27,500 bases of DNA from Symbiodinium natans (GCA_905221605.1 CAJNDS010000001.1:2632525-2660024); one strand, 5' to 3'. Numbered from the stretch's first letter, positions 1 to 8,646 are shown. The notes: a model not told the origin generated them from the sequence alone. Numbers and translations: made by a program.

Positions 1-166
1 CCTTCTTATGCGCCAGTAGCTGCAGGAAGCCATCACGTGGATGCTGTTCTTGTGCAGGTGTTGCAGAAAATGCATCGTTGAATCTTGGCCGATCTGCGGC
101 GACCATTAAGGGAGCTCAGCACGAGCGCACCAACGCGCATTTTGCAGAGAGCAAAAATAGCTGTTC
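1..166. other. Left-edge segment, no gene recognised
   Basis: This is GC-balanced unique sequence next to the LINE relic. It may belong to that relic on the minus strand, but no conserved residues are visible and stops occur in all frames. Confidence 0.3.
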
Positions 167-1219
167 TCACTTCTCAAGGGAAGGGAAGGGAGATCGTGCC
201 ACGCCTGTGATGATGCAGCTGGGCGCGGCCTGGAAGCTAGTGCAAGGTGGCGGCTGCCTGGACTTCGGCAAGCCACGTATCAAACCAAACCCCTTGTAAA
301 TGGCCGCGCAGGTATTCACGGTAGCTGCGCTGTGACCCAATCCAGCAGGTCCCAGCGCCTGAGCAAGCTCAGGCTCTTGCTGGCCCAAGAAGACTGGATG
401 CTGTGGCCCCACATAAAGCTAAGCTTGTATGAATCGTCGTCGGGCAGCTGCGTGAGTCTAAATCGTCGCATGGCAACCTCTACCACAACTTCGAGGTGGA
501 GTGGGAGGGTCCAGCCCAATTCCCTATTGCAACTGCCGCATTCCGCAACGTGTCCAGGTCGAAAACCTGATTGGCCCACGAGTTCTGAAGTTCAGAGAGA
601 AACCCCACAAGGTTGTCCTCAACGCAGGGTGGGCAATACTTGTCAATGGCTCTGCCTATGCCACGGGAGTCATGCCTAGTAGAGTGAGGAGAAACAGAAA
701 CGAGCCTATTACGGAAAGGCAGCAAAATGGGAACGGCAGGCACTCCACTTGGGACAGGGTTAGGGTTGAAAGTGCAAAATTGTGCTTAGCAAGAAAAATA
801 TCCCAGGATCTCTGCCTGATTCGGGCCGTTTCTGGCGAAGAACCCAAGCCATCCGGTTGCATGTTCAAGTCACCTGTGCATAAAACGACGGGCGCGCATA
901 CCGGGGTGGTAAGGTTTCGGAGACGTTCTATGTCGTCGCTGAGGCTTTCCAGCTCCCGAACCCATTCTGCGTCTCTCTCAGAGCCTTCTGGGGGGAAGGC
1001 AAAGGTGGCACAATGGAGAACCTGTCCTCCTTCCAGCAGGATGTCCGTCCACATTCTTCGATCACCACCTACATCTTCTCGAATGGCCGAATGTTGTGTG
1101 AGCCAGGGCATCCTGAGTACTACTGTGCTTGCATAGGCTTCCGGCAAGCCTTTGGGGGCACATCCTTCTATTGGTACGAGTCTTTTCTCCCTTGCGGTTC
1201 TTAGTTGTTGGTTCCAAGC
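167..1219 (-). pseudogene. Decayed LINE (non-LTR retrotransposon) endonuclease domain
   Basis: Read on the minus strand, one frame is open from about 1219 down to 656. It contains VGGDRRM, then VLHCATFAFPP, EWVRELESLSDDIERLR and CTGDLNMQP (GDLN at about 863-874), followed by a W..F....NFALS stretch. This order matches the endonuclease/exonuclease/phosphatase (APE-like) domain of dinoflagellate LINEs. The GD.N motif carries the catalytic Asp and Asn that would nick target DNA for target-primed reverse transcription. The similarity stops near 766. Further weak coding-like text continues in other minus frames (743-480, 579-316, 412-167), so at least two or three frameshifts are needed. No reverse transcriptase is in the window. 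The 5' side of the relic lies next to the degenerate telomeric tract at 1261. I recognise the domain from memory of the family and ran no search. The 3' limit is uncertain. Confidence 0.5.
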
Positions 1220-1260
1220 TCAGGGTTTTGGGGTCTCGCTCTTGAGGGGGTGTGATAAAC

Positions 1261-1500
1261 CCTCCCAAAACCCCTAAACTCGAAACCCTAAAACCCTAAT
1301 CACGAAACCCCAAACCCTTAACCCGGCCATCCTAAGGTTACTGGGGTAACCTCGACACTGACTTGTTGAGTTATCTTATTCGCTCACTAAGACCAGAGGT
1401 GCCTCCCCCACCCCCAAACCCTGAACCCTGAACCCTGAACCCTAAACCCTAAACGCTACAGACCCTAAATCCTATAAACCCTACGGACCCTAAACCCTCC
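1261..1500 (-). repeat. Degenerate CCCTAAA tracts (1261-1325, 1411-1500)
   Basis: Two short tracts of telomere-type repeat lie around a 85-bp unique spacer. The second begins with three CCCTGAA variants and drifts into CCCTAAA and CCCTACGGA forms. Both are decayed. Confidence 0.85.
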
Positions 1501-1580
1501 ACCCAAACCAAACCCGCCGCCCCTCCCAAAAGAAAAAAACAAAAAAACAGAGCTCAGCTAGTACGGGCCCAAAGAGCCCA

Positions 1581-1748
1581 GTATCCCTTAATTACGGAAT
1601 GTTCCTTAAATCATACTAAGGATCCCTATATGGGCATTTCCAAAAATAGGATACCCCCTTATATACCCCAAACAGAATAGATCCCCTTAAAGGGACCCCC
1701 CAAAAGGGTACCCCGATTTCGAAAATCCCCGTATAATTTAAGGGATCC
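1581..1748. mobile_element. MITE-like element with terminal inverted repeats
   Basis: The left end GTATCCCTTAATTACGG (1581-1597) is matched in inverse by CCGTATAATTTAAGGGATCC (1729-1748). The 168-bp interior is AT-rich, has no open frame and contains CCCCTTATATACCCC, a core also seen in reverse in family A elements. It resembles a short non-autonomous DNA transposon. No clear target duplication is visible. Confidence 0.5.
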
Positions 1749-1809
1749 GTCGTTTACAAACCTCCTCTCAGGGCAGCATGTGCTGCGGGGGGTCTGGCAA
1801 CTAGCCTTA

Positions 1810-1895
1810 CCCTAAACCCTAAACCCTAAACCCTAAAAACTAAACCCTAAACCCTAAACCCTAAACTCTAAACCCTAAACCCTAAACCCTAAACC
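1810..1895 (-). repeat. CCCTAAA tract, about 12 units
   Basis: Near-perfect interstitial telomeric heptamers with a few variant units. CAACTAG occurs shortly before (1798-1804) and after (1911-1917) the tract, but not at its borders. Confidence 0.95.
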
Positions 1896-2283
1896 ACGTA
1901 CCAGACGCTAACAACTAGAGTACACAGCCTGGATGCCTCAATCGCCTTCCGCAGAACCCAACTGGCTACAATCAAGAGTTGACGGAGCGTGGCATGCGCA
2001 ACACGCAGACGGTTCTCCCTTACCAGGGAGAGCTGCAGTGGGAAAATTCGGTGACATCATGCGAGCTTGATGTATGGCCGTAGCGAAGTGACATTTTGTC
2101 GAATATCTGCGTGAGCTACATTCTGCTCTTTCACCGTTCTTAGCCCATTTCCCAAATATTCCTCAATTAAGGGGTGTTGGGCTCTCTGGGGGTAGCCGCT
2201 GTACACCCAGGGCGCTGCCACCCATGACGCAGCTCCAGCAATCGCCTCTTGGTGCCATGCAAACTTTCGACAAGTCCTTCTGG
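1896..2283. other. Unique spacer, no gene seen
   Basis: About 390 bp of unique sequence lie between opposite-orientation telomeric tracts. I see no open frame above 60 codons, no RNA gene and no convincing inverted-repeat element. Confidence 0.5.
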
Positions 2284-2385
2284 TTTAAGGTTTAGAGTTT
2301 ATATAGGGTTTACGGTTCAGGGTTTAGGGTTTAGGGTTTAGGGTTCAGGGTTCAGGGTTTAGGGTTTAGGGCAGGTTCAGGGTTG
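2284..2385 (+). repeat. Degenerate TTTAGGG tract
   Basis: TTTAGGG units are mixed with TTCAGGG variants and the tract decays at both ends. Confidence 0.9.
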
Positions 2386-2473
2386 AAGCCCTAACTCCCA
2401 GAACTCCTGAAACCATGGGCCATCGACTTAAGTCCTAACGCCTTGAACCGCAACCCTCTTGATCCCTTAGCCC

Positions 2474-2502
2474 CCCTAAACCCTAAACCCTAAACCCTAA
2501 AC
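2474..2502 (-). repeat. Short CCCTAAA tract, 4 units
   Basis: Four clean heptamers stand in unique sequence, preceded by a C run. Confidence 0.95.
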
Positions 2503-2598
2503 TTCACCCGGGAGCAGAAGCCTTGAGCAACTTGAACCCCTGCACAAGCCCTTTTCAGATACTCGTAGGCCCTTATTTCGGCTTTGCTTTTTGCGGGT

Positions 2599-2636
<38 letters not shown>
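2599..2636. repeat. Poly-G run of 38
   Basis: An uninterrupted run of 38 G lies 17 bp before a CCCTAAA tract. Such a run may fold as a quadruplex, and its length is likely to be uncertain in any assembly. Confidence 0.95.
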
Positions 2637-2637
<1 letters not shown>

Positions 2638-2652
2638 GTGGTATGTAGGCAA

Positions 2653-2963
2653 CTAAACCCTAAACCCTAAACCTTTAACCCTAAACCCTAAACCCAGTTC
2701 TGCAGCAGTGCCTCTTGGAGTGCATGATGGCTTTCCATGGATTGCAGCATGAACCCTATGTGGCAGGGTTTAGGGTTTAGGGTTTTGGGCTTAGGGCTTA
2801 GGGTGTAGGGTTTAGGGCTTGGGGCTTAGGGTTTAGGGTTGGGGGGGGGAGGGAGGGGGTACCTGAAACACACTCTGAACCCTAAACCCTAAACCCTCAG
2901 CTGGGGGGGGGGGGAGGGAGGGGGTACCTGAAACACTCTGAACCCTAAACCCCAAACCCTCAA
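2653..2963. repeat. Cluster of telomeric tracts in both orientations
   Basis: CCCTAAA at 2653-2695, degenerate TTTAGGG/CTTAGGG at 2765-2842, and CCCTAAA at 2878-2899 and 2940-2963. A G-rich piece ending in GGGTACCTGAAACAC is present at about 2840-2872 and again at about 2905-2937, each followed by CTCTGAACCCTAAACCC. This makes a local tandem duplication that includes its tract. Confidence 0.85.
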
Positions 2964-3057
2964 CAACCCCTATTCCTAGGACACTCTTGGGCCCAGTAGT
3001 AGCCAGCCCTTGTTACGATCCGAGGCACCGAGCCCAACCCGAAACCCTACTGTCTCT

Positions 3058-3196
3058 GGGGTTTAGGGTTTAGGGTTTAGTTTAGGGTTTAGGGTTTAGG
3101 GTTTAGGGTTTAGGGTTTAGGGTTTAGGGTTTAGGGTATAGGGTATTGGGGTTTAGGGTATTGGGGTTTCGGTTTTGGGCTTAGGGTTTAAAGCGT
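3058..3196 (+). repeat. TTTAGGG tract
   Basis: About ten clean units are followed by variants (TATAGGG, TATTGGGG, TTTCGG), so the tract decays toward its right side. Confidence 0.95.
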
Positions 3197-3417
3197 GGCG
3201 TGCCTTGTCCTTGGCCCTTCGGCCTGTACTTTTGCGGTCGAACCCTGCAGGGAGGGCCCTAAACCTTCATCCCCTAAATCCTAAGCCTCAAACCCGTCAT
3301 AGCCTACTGATTTGCGTGGTCTGGAGATGCAGTGAAGGAACCCAGCCCTCGAGCTTGATACACACACGCGCATCTCAAAGCAAGCCCTCAACCCTCAACT
3401 CAACTCGCAAGCCCAAA

Positions 3418-3496
3418 GCCTAAACTCCAAACCCTAAACCCTAAAAACCCTAACCCTACACCATAAACCCCAAACCTCAAACCCTAAACCATAAAC
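3418..3496 (-). repeat. CCCTAAA tract, degenerate
   Basis: Mixed CCCTAAA, CCCCAAA and CCCTACA units. Confidence 0.9.
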
Positions 3497-3643
3497 AGAA
3501 GAGCGCAGCAGCCGGCAAGGTCGCCAGGGCGACCAGGCAGGATGCATGGGTCAGTGCTGGGCTGTCCTGTGGCGACGCGATAGAGTTGCCTTGATTCATG
3601 GAGGTTTTCTAGGGCACAGAGTAGGCCTGATTCCTTCCTTTTG

Positions 3644-3676
3644 TTTTTTTTTTTTTTTTTTTGGGGGGGGGGGGGG
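3644..3676. repeat. Poly-T (19) joined to poly-G (14)
   Basis: A T run passes directly into a G run. Frames read across it are low-complexity artefacts. Confidence 0.95.
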
Positions 3677-3845
3677 TTAACTCCCTTATCAACCCATTGA
3701 AATCAACAAGGGTACCCTTGTTGGAGGTTTTTGGTTTTGAGTATGGTTTAGTGTTTAATGAAATTATTGAGGGTTCAGGTCCGGGGAAAGTTTCGAGGAG
3801 TTTCTGTTTTGGCTTTTTCCTTAGTAATTTCAAGTTACAGGGCTT

Positions 3846-3914
3846 GAGGGTTTAGGGGTTTGGGGTTTAGGGGTTTCGGGGTTTCAGGGTTTCGGGGTTT
3901 AGGGTTTAGGGTTA
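3846..3914 (+). repeat. Degenerate TTTAGGG/TTTCGGGG tract
   Basis: Variant telomeric units such as GTTTCGGG and GTTTCAGG. The 150 bp that follow remain loosely G-rich (GGGCTTATAGGGCTTGGAGGG type), possibly an older tract. Confidence 0.8.
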
Positions 3915-4062
3915 TAGGTTGCAGTTAGGGGGTTAGGGCTTAAGCTCCATAGGCTTGGAGGTTCCTTTATGGGGCTTACGGGGCTTTGTGGGGTGTATGG
4001 GCTGGTCGGGCTTATAGGGCTTGGAGGGCTTCTTGGGTTTTATGCTTTCGGGGTTACGGGTT

Positions 4063-4296
4063 ACCCTAAACCCCAAATCCTAAACCCTAAACCCTAAACC
4101 CCAAACCCCAAACCCTAAACCCTAAACCCTAAACCCTAAACCCCCTTATTGGGTTTTAGCGCTGCAGGGTTCCGGTCCCCTCGGAACGGTCTTTGGAGCT
4201 TAGGGTGCAGGGCTTAGGGGCAGGCCTCTTTAGGGTTTAGGGTTTAGGTCTTAGGGTTTAGGGTTTAGGGTTTAGGGTTTAGGGTTTAGGGTTCGG
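4063..4296. repeat. CCCTAAA tract (4063-4144) then TTTAGGG tract (4218-4296)
   Basis: Two opposite tracts, tails facing each other, are separated by a 70-bp spacer. Both are mostly clean heptamers. Confidence 0.95.
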
Positions 4297-4366
4297 GTTT
4301 TACAGCGGGTTTTGGGTTTTTCGTTTCCACACAAATCCCTGTAAACCCTATAAGCCCTATCACTTG

Positions 4367-4459
4367 GGATGTTCCCCCCTTATGATCCTTAGTAGAGATT
4401 ATGATGTGGGGGGGTACTAGAGTCCCTGTTAAGGACTGTTAGTATAACGGGGAACATCC
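4367..4459. mobile_element. MITE-like family C, complete copy
   Basis: The ends are GGATGTTCCCC (4367) and GGGGAACATCC (to 4459), an inverted pair that extends less perfectly to about 16 bp. The 93-bp interior contains a G run and GTACTAGAGTCCC. A second copy lies at 16512-16611. It has no coding capacity. Confidence 0.6.
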
Positions 4460-4538
4460 AAACCTATCAGCTCTATCATATCAGCCCTATGAGCACAAGC
4501 CCTATAAACGCTACCAACCCTGTAAGAATTTGAGTCTG

Positions 4539-4717
4539 AGGGTTGTTTCATGGTCCCTGAATATGGTCCCTTCTCCTTTAAAGGGTTTTGATGTATATAT
4601 GGGTTGTACAGGGTAAATAAGGGGTATCTAAACCCTAAACCCTAAACTCTAAACCCTAAACCCGTATATAAGGGGTCCCCTTTTAAGGGCCCATACTATG
4701 GGACCATGTAACTACCC
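4539..4717. mobile_element. MITE-like family A copy split by a telomeric tract
   Basis: The left end AGGGTTGTTTCATGGTCCCT matches the right end GGGACCATGTAACTACCC in inverse. The interior CTTTAAAGGGTTTTGATGTAT and TATATAAGGGGT match the tract-free copy at 17758-17894. CCCTAAA units occupy 4628-4664, between AAGGGGTAT on the left and GTATATAAGGGG on the right. Confidence 0.65.
4628..4664 (-). repeat. CCCTAAA tract inside the family A element
   Basis: Five units, one of them CTCTAAA. GTAT is present at both borders. It could be a 4-bp duplication, but the element has native tandem GGGGTAT subunits, so this is ambiguous. Confidence 0.9.
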
Positions 4718-4789
4718 AAAGGTTGAGCCCGAGAAGCCCTCCCAGGAAACGCAGGCCTTTTCCAGAACAGAACTTCCCGAAATCACCCA

Positions 4790-5066
4790 GCGTTTAGGGT
4801 TTTGGGTTTAGGGTTTAGGGTTTAGGGCCATTCCTTTTTCTCACCGCAGCTGTTTAAGGTTCAGGGTTTCGGGTTTAGGCACCACCCCCCCCTCCCCCCG
4901 CCCTTCCCAGGACATATCATAGACCCGAACCAGCTGGACCCTTCTACAGCACCCCACAATATAGATCCTAAACCCTGTACCCTAGACCTTAAAGGGTTTA
5001 GGGTGCAGGGTGTAGGGTTTGGGGTTTAGGGTGTAGGGTTTAGGGTTTAGGGTTTGGGGTTTAGGA
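4790..5066 (+). repeat. TTTAGGG tracts (4790-4828 and 4985-5066)
   Basis: The first is short. The second contains TGTAGGG and TTTGGGG variants. Between them lies unique sequence with a C-rich stretch at 4885-4905. Confidence 0.9.
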
Positions 5067-5198
5067 CATAGGGAAGCCATAGTAGTCTACACAACCTCAA
5101 CGAAAACGGTCTACTCCAGTGTTTTTCTAGAACTGCAATCAAGTCTAGGCTTTAGGGTCTTTCTAGCGGCATCGCACGAACTACTTGTCTAGCCTCCG

Positions 5199-5488
5199 AG
5201 GGAAGTTGCGCGGCCCCTTGTCCCCCCCTAAACCCTACACCCTACACCCTACACCCTACACCCTAAACCCTAAACCCTAAACCCTAAACCCTAAACCCTA
5301 AACGGCCCTAAACCCTAAACCCTAAACCCTAAACCCTAATCCCTAAACCCTAAACCCTAAGCCCTAAACCCTAAACCGTACCTCCTTTAAAGGGTTCTGA
5401 AGTACGGGCCGCTGGGTTTCAAAGGGGGTATATGAGGGTATATAAGGGGTCGCCATTTACGGCCCCCATATTATAGAGTTCCCGTCTT
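5199..5488. mobile_element. Family A copy split by a long telomeric tract
   Basis: AGGGAAGTTGCGCGGCCCCTT (first 20 bases at 5199-5218) corresponds to the family A left end. After the tract at 5227-5377 the sequence resumes with GTACCTCCTTTAAAGGG, then GGGTATATAAGGGGTCGCC, as in other copies. The join falls between the GGTCCC and GTACC that are adjacent in the copy at 25018. The right end is diverged, so the outer limit is approximate. Confidence 0.5.
5227..5377 (-). repeat. Long CCCTAAA tract with a CCCTACA block
   Basis: The tract starts with one CCCTAAA, then four CCCTACA variants (about 5233-5261), and continues as about sixteen mostly perfect units. The block of identical variants suggests local slippage. 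Confidence 0.95.
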
Positions 5489-5755
5489 TCAGCTTCGCCC
5501 CCTTTTGGGAGCATATCTTCCTACATCTCTCAAGCGCCATGAAAGCTGTCTGGGCACTTCCCGCAGTCTTCTGGACACAACGGGCGGCATTCCGGTCGTT
5601 TCTTGCAATCCGTCCTGGCTCCTTCTGCTCTCCGGCTCTAGGTCAGCCACGTTTTGCGTTGCCACGGCTTCAACGTGTCAGGTGTTCGTCCAGTAATCTG
5701 CGCAGATGGGCTCGGCTTTCCGAGATTCTCGTCACATTCCGGACGGAACAAAGGC

Positions 5756-6487
5756 ATGTCAGCCTGCGGTGCATTCAGCAAACATGCGGGACCAGTTTTG
5801 GAAGTCTCAGCGGGCGTTGTTCATACTTGTGCAATTTGGGCCGATGGTCATCTCGTGTGCTTTGGACTCGGCTCTCAGTCTGACGTGCCAGCAGATTTGG
5901 GACCAGTTTTGGAAGTCTCAGCGGGCGTTGTGCATACTTGTGCAGTGCGGGCAGATGGTCAGCTCGTTTGCTTTGGCTGCAACACACATGGGCAGTGTGT
6001 CGTGCCAGCAGATTTGGGATCAGCTTCGGCAGTCTCAGCGGGCAATCATCACACTTGCGCAGTGAGGGCAGATGGTCAACTCGTTTGCTTTGGAGAAAAC
6101 CATGTTGGGCAGTGTGACGTGCCAGCAGATTTGGGACCAGTTTTGGCAGTCTCAGCAGGCAACTCTCACACTTGTGCAGTGCAGGCAGACGGTCATCTCG
6201 TTTGCTTTGGACTTGGACATCGTTACGAAAATTCGGACTGGGGCGTGCCAGCAGACTTGGGACCAGTTTTGGCAGTCTCAGCGAGCGTTTATTATACCTG
6301 TGCAGTGCGGGCAGATGGTCATCTCGTTTGCTTTGGAAGAACCGCAAGTGATTACGTGCCAGCAGATTTGGGGCCAGTTTGGGCAGTCGCAGCCGGCGCT
6401 GATCACGCCTGTGCAGTGCGGGCAGATGGTCAGCTCGTCTGCTTTGGAACGAACGATCATGGGCAGGGTGACCTGTCAGCAGATTAG
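5756..6487 (+). CDS. RCC1-like tandem-repeat protein, probably incomplete
   Basis: The frame is 243 residues from the ATG at 5756. It is open upstream to 5642, where only a TTG precedes it. It carries six tandem units of 37-42 residues built as PADLGPVLAVSAG..HTCAVRADGQLVCFG. The conserved His (Tyr in unit 5) falls at residues 23, 60, 99, 138, 180 and 217. Such repeats are usually annotated as RCC1/HERC-like beta-propeller blades and are abundant in dinoflagellates; the partner and role cannot be read from sequence. Weak traces of an earlier unit lie upstream (VICADGLGF). The frame ends at a TAG (6485-6487) exactly where other units have TTG in GCAGATTTGGGA, so the stop looks like a single-base change. 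The next repeat unit continues after it and is then split by a telomeric tract. A 5' exon and promoter were not identified. The gene may be a truncated relic. Confidence 0.6.
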   Translation: MSACGAFSKHAGPVLEVSAGVVHTCAIWADGHLVCFGLGSQSDVPADLGPVLEVSAGVVHTCAVRADGQLVCFGCNTHGQCVVPADLGSASAVSAGNHHTCAVRADGQLVCFGENHVGQCDVPADLGPVLAVSAGNSHTCAVQADGHLVCFGLGHRYENSDWGVPADLGPVLAVSASVYYTCAVRADGHLVCFGRTASDYVPADLGPVWAVAAGADHACAVRADGQLVCFGTNDHGQGDLSAD

Positions 6488-6640
6488 GGACCATCTTGGG
6501 CAGTCTCAGCGGAGTCATCCTAAACCCTAAACCCTAAACCCTAAACCCTAAACCCTAAACCCAAAACCCAAAACCCTATACCCTAAACATACTCTTGCTG
6601 TGCGCTGTGGACAGGAGGTCAGGTCGCCGGCTTTGCAGTC
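6488..6640 (+). pseudogene. Seventh RCC1-like unit split by a telomeric tract
   Basis: After the TAG the frame still reads GPSWAVSAESS up to the tract. Beyond it (from about 6590), ACTCTTGCTGTGCGCTG then GGTCAGGTCG align with ACACTTGCGCAGTG and GGTCAACTCG of intact units. The left border GAGTCATC and the right border ACTCTTGC correspond to adjacent bases in unit 3 (ATCATCACACTTGC). The unit is therefore interrupted with little or no loss. CAT flanks the tract on both sides. The right half is diverged, with about five extra bases. Confidence 0.5.
6520..6588 (-). repeat. CCCTAAA tract inside the RCC1-like coding array
   Basis: Six clean units are followed by CCCAAAA and CCCTATA variants at the right end. 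Confidence 0.95.
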
Positions 6641-8229
6641 AACTTTTCCTGCAAGCGCAGATCCGAAGAACGATGGAGGGGGGGGGGGTGCTTACCGTCA
6701 CATCCTCAGCAGCTAAGAATCGCAAATGCTGCCTCCTTCTACTGCATAGATGTTCTGTGGCCACTTTTGTGCGCTCTTTTTCAGCTGGTTTTCTTTTCCG
6801 AGATATTCAAACCTCATCCCCGATATCTAACTCTGGATATACACGGTTCTTTCTTCCCTTCGTTGTTTAAGGTAATCTCATTTTCATTCAATTCGTTGCC
6901 AAGTTTTCGGCTGTTTTTTTGGCGTAAACCTCGTGGCCGTGTGCTTCAGATTCATTTGTCAAATACATCAGGAAGAAGAAGCTTTTGTCGCACTTGCATG
7001 TCTTTCGTTGGAAAGGGACTCGGAGGACGCGCAAGTGCATTTTGCGTGGCCTTGCCAGCGAGGAGTTTCTACACTGTTTTAAACATAGATAATTTTTTGT
7101 TCCGACGGAGGAATTTACATCCTCCGCGCCCAAGAGGCACGCCTTGTGGAGGAGTCTTGGGGGAATGGCAGAAGTGCCCGATGCGACGAACCTTCGTCCT
7201 GCATGGCGCAGTATGTGGTCTGGCCATTGGATGCTCCGTTTGTTTCTTTAATTATGCGTCTGCTTCAACTCTTATGTTGGGATGTTGCCCCTTATACCCA
7301 ACTCTTATGTATAACATAGCCTTAAACGTTCGGCTGGCTCTTTCGCTACCATTAGGCTGCGCCATTGTTCGGTGATGTTCCATGTTCTCATGTTTCAAAT
7401 ACTTGTGTATCGCCTCCTTGTTCAATACCCCTTCGTCGTGTGTATACATTATGTTTGGGCTCTTCCCCATGGTAGGGTTGGCATTCAATCATCCCACTTG
7501 CTAAACCCTCCTCTTTTTGTTGCTTTGTCTTGGCATTTTCCACTACAGACTGATGGAGCAACTGGCCCTGCAACAGGAACAACGGCATTGCAGTTAAATG
7601 ACCTAGCGGAAGTGCATTAAACCGAGGCGGTTGTGAATCATCACACTTCCAACAGCATTTGAAACATAACACTAGCGGAAGTGTACTAAACTGAAGCAGT
7701 TTCTTAGACGTATGGGGTGATTTTTGTTCAATGTTCGTCATCAACAACAAAGACATGGAACGGAGTTGATTATGAATTAACGGAGACACAGACAGCAATT
7801 ATTCCAATATATACTCTTTTTTCTTTGGTTGTGTCAGAGCGAGTAGTGAAGGTTTCGCATAACACCTAGCAGTGTTTATCTTGATGGAACATAGAAGGTG
7901 AGAGTAAGAAACGTTATGACACATTAAATATGTAAAGTGTAAGGCCTGAAACGCATAATGTTGCGCAGCTAAACGCAGAACAAAATCAGGTTAACCATTT
8001 ATGTAGGGTCTATGGCACAGGACTTAAACGAACGTATTGCCGAAAGAATGCAGAACATACTACCAACAGACAATAAAGAACACAAGAAATTAGACTTTTG
8101 CAAAACAGCCGTACTAACCAAGTATGAAAGAACACGAAGAATTGTCTGATTTTAGTTAGTACGACAAAGAAATGACGTGTTCAAGAAGTCCTGGAAGCCT
8201 GTGAACCTATCCTGGTGCCCTACCAAGGC
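6641..8229. other. 1.6 kb tract-free block, no convincing gene
   Basis: This is the longest stretch within the mosaic lacking telomeric repeats. Several frames of 80-200 codons are open (for example 6767-7375 on plus and 7388-7798 on minus), but they lack domains, repeats or a coherent composition. A pyrimidine-rich stretch ending CACTACAG at 7548 could be an intron 3' end before a short reading frame (7553-7597); this is speculative. The right part (7800-8200) is AT-richer. Confidence 0.4.
7602..7705 (+). repeat. Direct repeat, 34 bp, 70-bp period
   Basis: CTAGCGGAAGTGCATTAAAC (7602) recurs as CTAGCGGAAGTGTACTAAAC (7672). The similarity continues into GAGGCGGTT versus GAAGCAGTT. This is a two-copy tandem of unknown meaning. 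Confidence 0.75.
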
Positions 8230-8646
8230 CCCTAAACCCTAAACCCTACGTAAACCCTAAACCCTAAACCCTAAACCCTAAACCCCTTGAAGCCCCCAAA
8301 TTCCCACTTCGCGCACCTTCTCGGCCAGGCGGGGTGCTGCCTCAGAAGGCCCGGCCAAGGGTTTGCCAAGCACAATGTCCAAAACAAGAGATGCCCTCAA
8401 CCCTAAAACCCTCAACCCTCAACCCCACACCCCACACCCTAAACCCTAAACCCTCAACCCTAATCCCTAAACCCCAATCCCTAAACCCTCCAACCCCTTG
8501 AAGGCTCCCTAAATCGTAGACAGACCAAAGTCTTGGCCCTGTTGCTTGGGCTCTCTGGAGTTTGGAGATGTTGGCTTAAACCCCAAATTTTGACCCTTCA
8601 GAGTTTAGGGTTTAGGGTTTAGGGTTTAGGGTTTAGGGTTTAGGGC
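8230..8646. repeat. CCCTAAA tracts (8230-8287, 8398-8492) and TTTAGGG tract (8601-8646)
   Basis: The first two share the right-hand junction CCCCTTGAAG. The second mixes CCCTCAA and CCCTAAA units. The third is clean and leads to an 18-base C run at 8660-8677. Confidence 0.9.

Noticed and set aside
1798-1917. CAACTAG on both sides of the tract at 1810-1895 as a target duplication
   Set aside because: The copies lie about 6 and 16 bp from the tract borders, so they do not mark the insertion ends.
2070-2100. GCCGTAGCGAAGTGACATTTTG, a partial likeness to the dinoflagellate spliced leader
   Set aside because: The internal sequence does not match the conserved leader, and no Sm-like context follows.
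5539-5883. Plus frame beginning MKAVWALPAVFW upstream of the RCC1-like gene
   Set aside because: It could be a 5' exon, but it overlaps the repeat array out of frame, and no splice sites could be defined with confidence.
6767-7375. 202-codon plus frame
   Set aside because: It starts at no supported context, has no domain, and competes with equally open frames on the other strand.
7388-7798. 136-codon minus frame
   Set aside because: No recognisable motif. The region shows a two-copy tandem and AT-rich drift rather than coding character.
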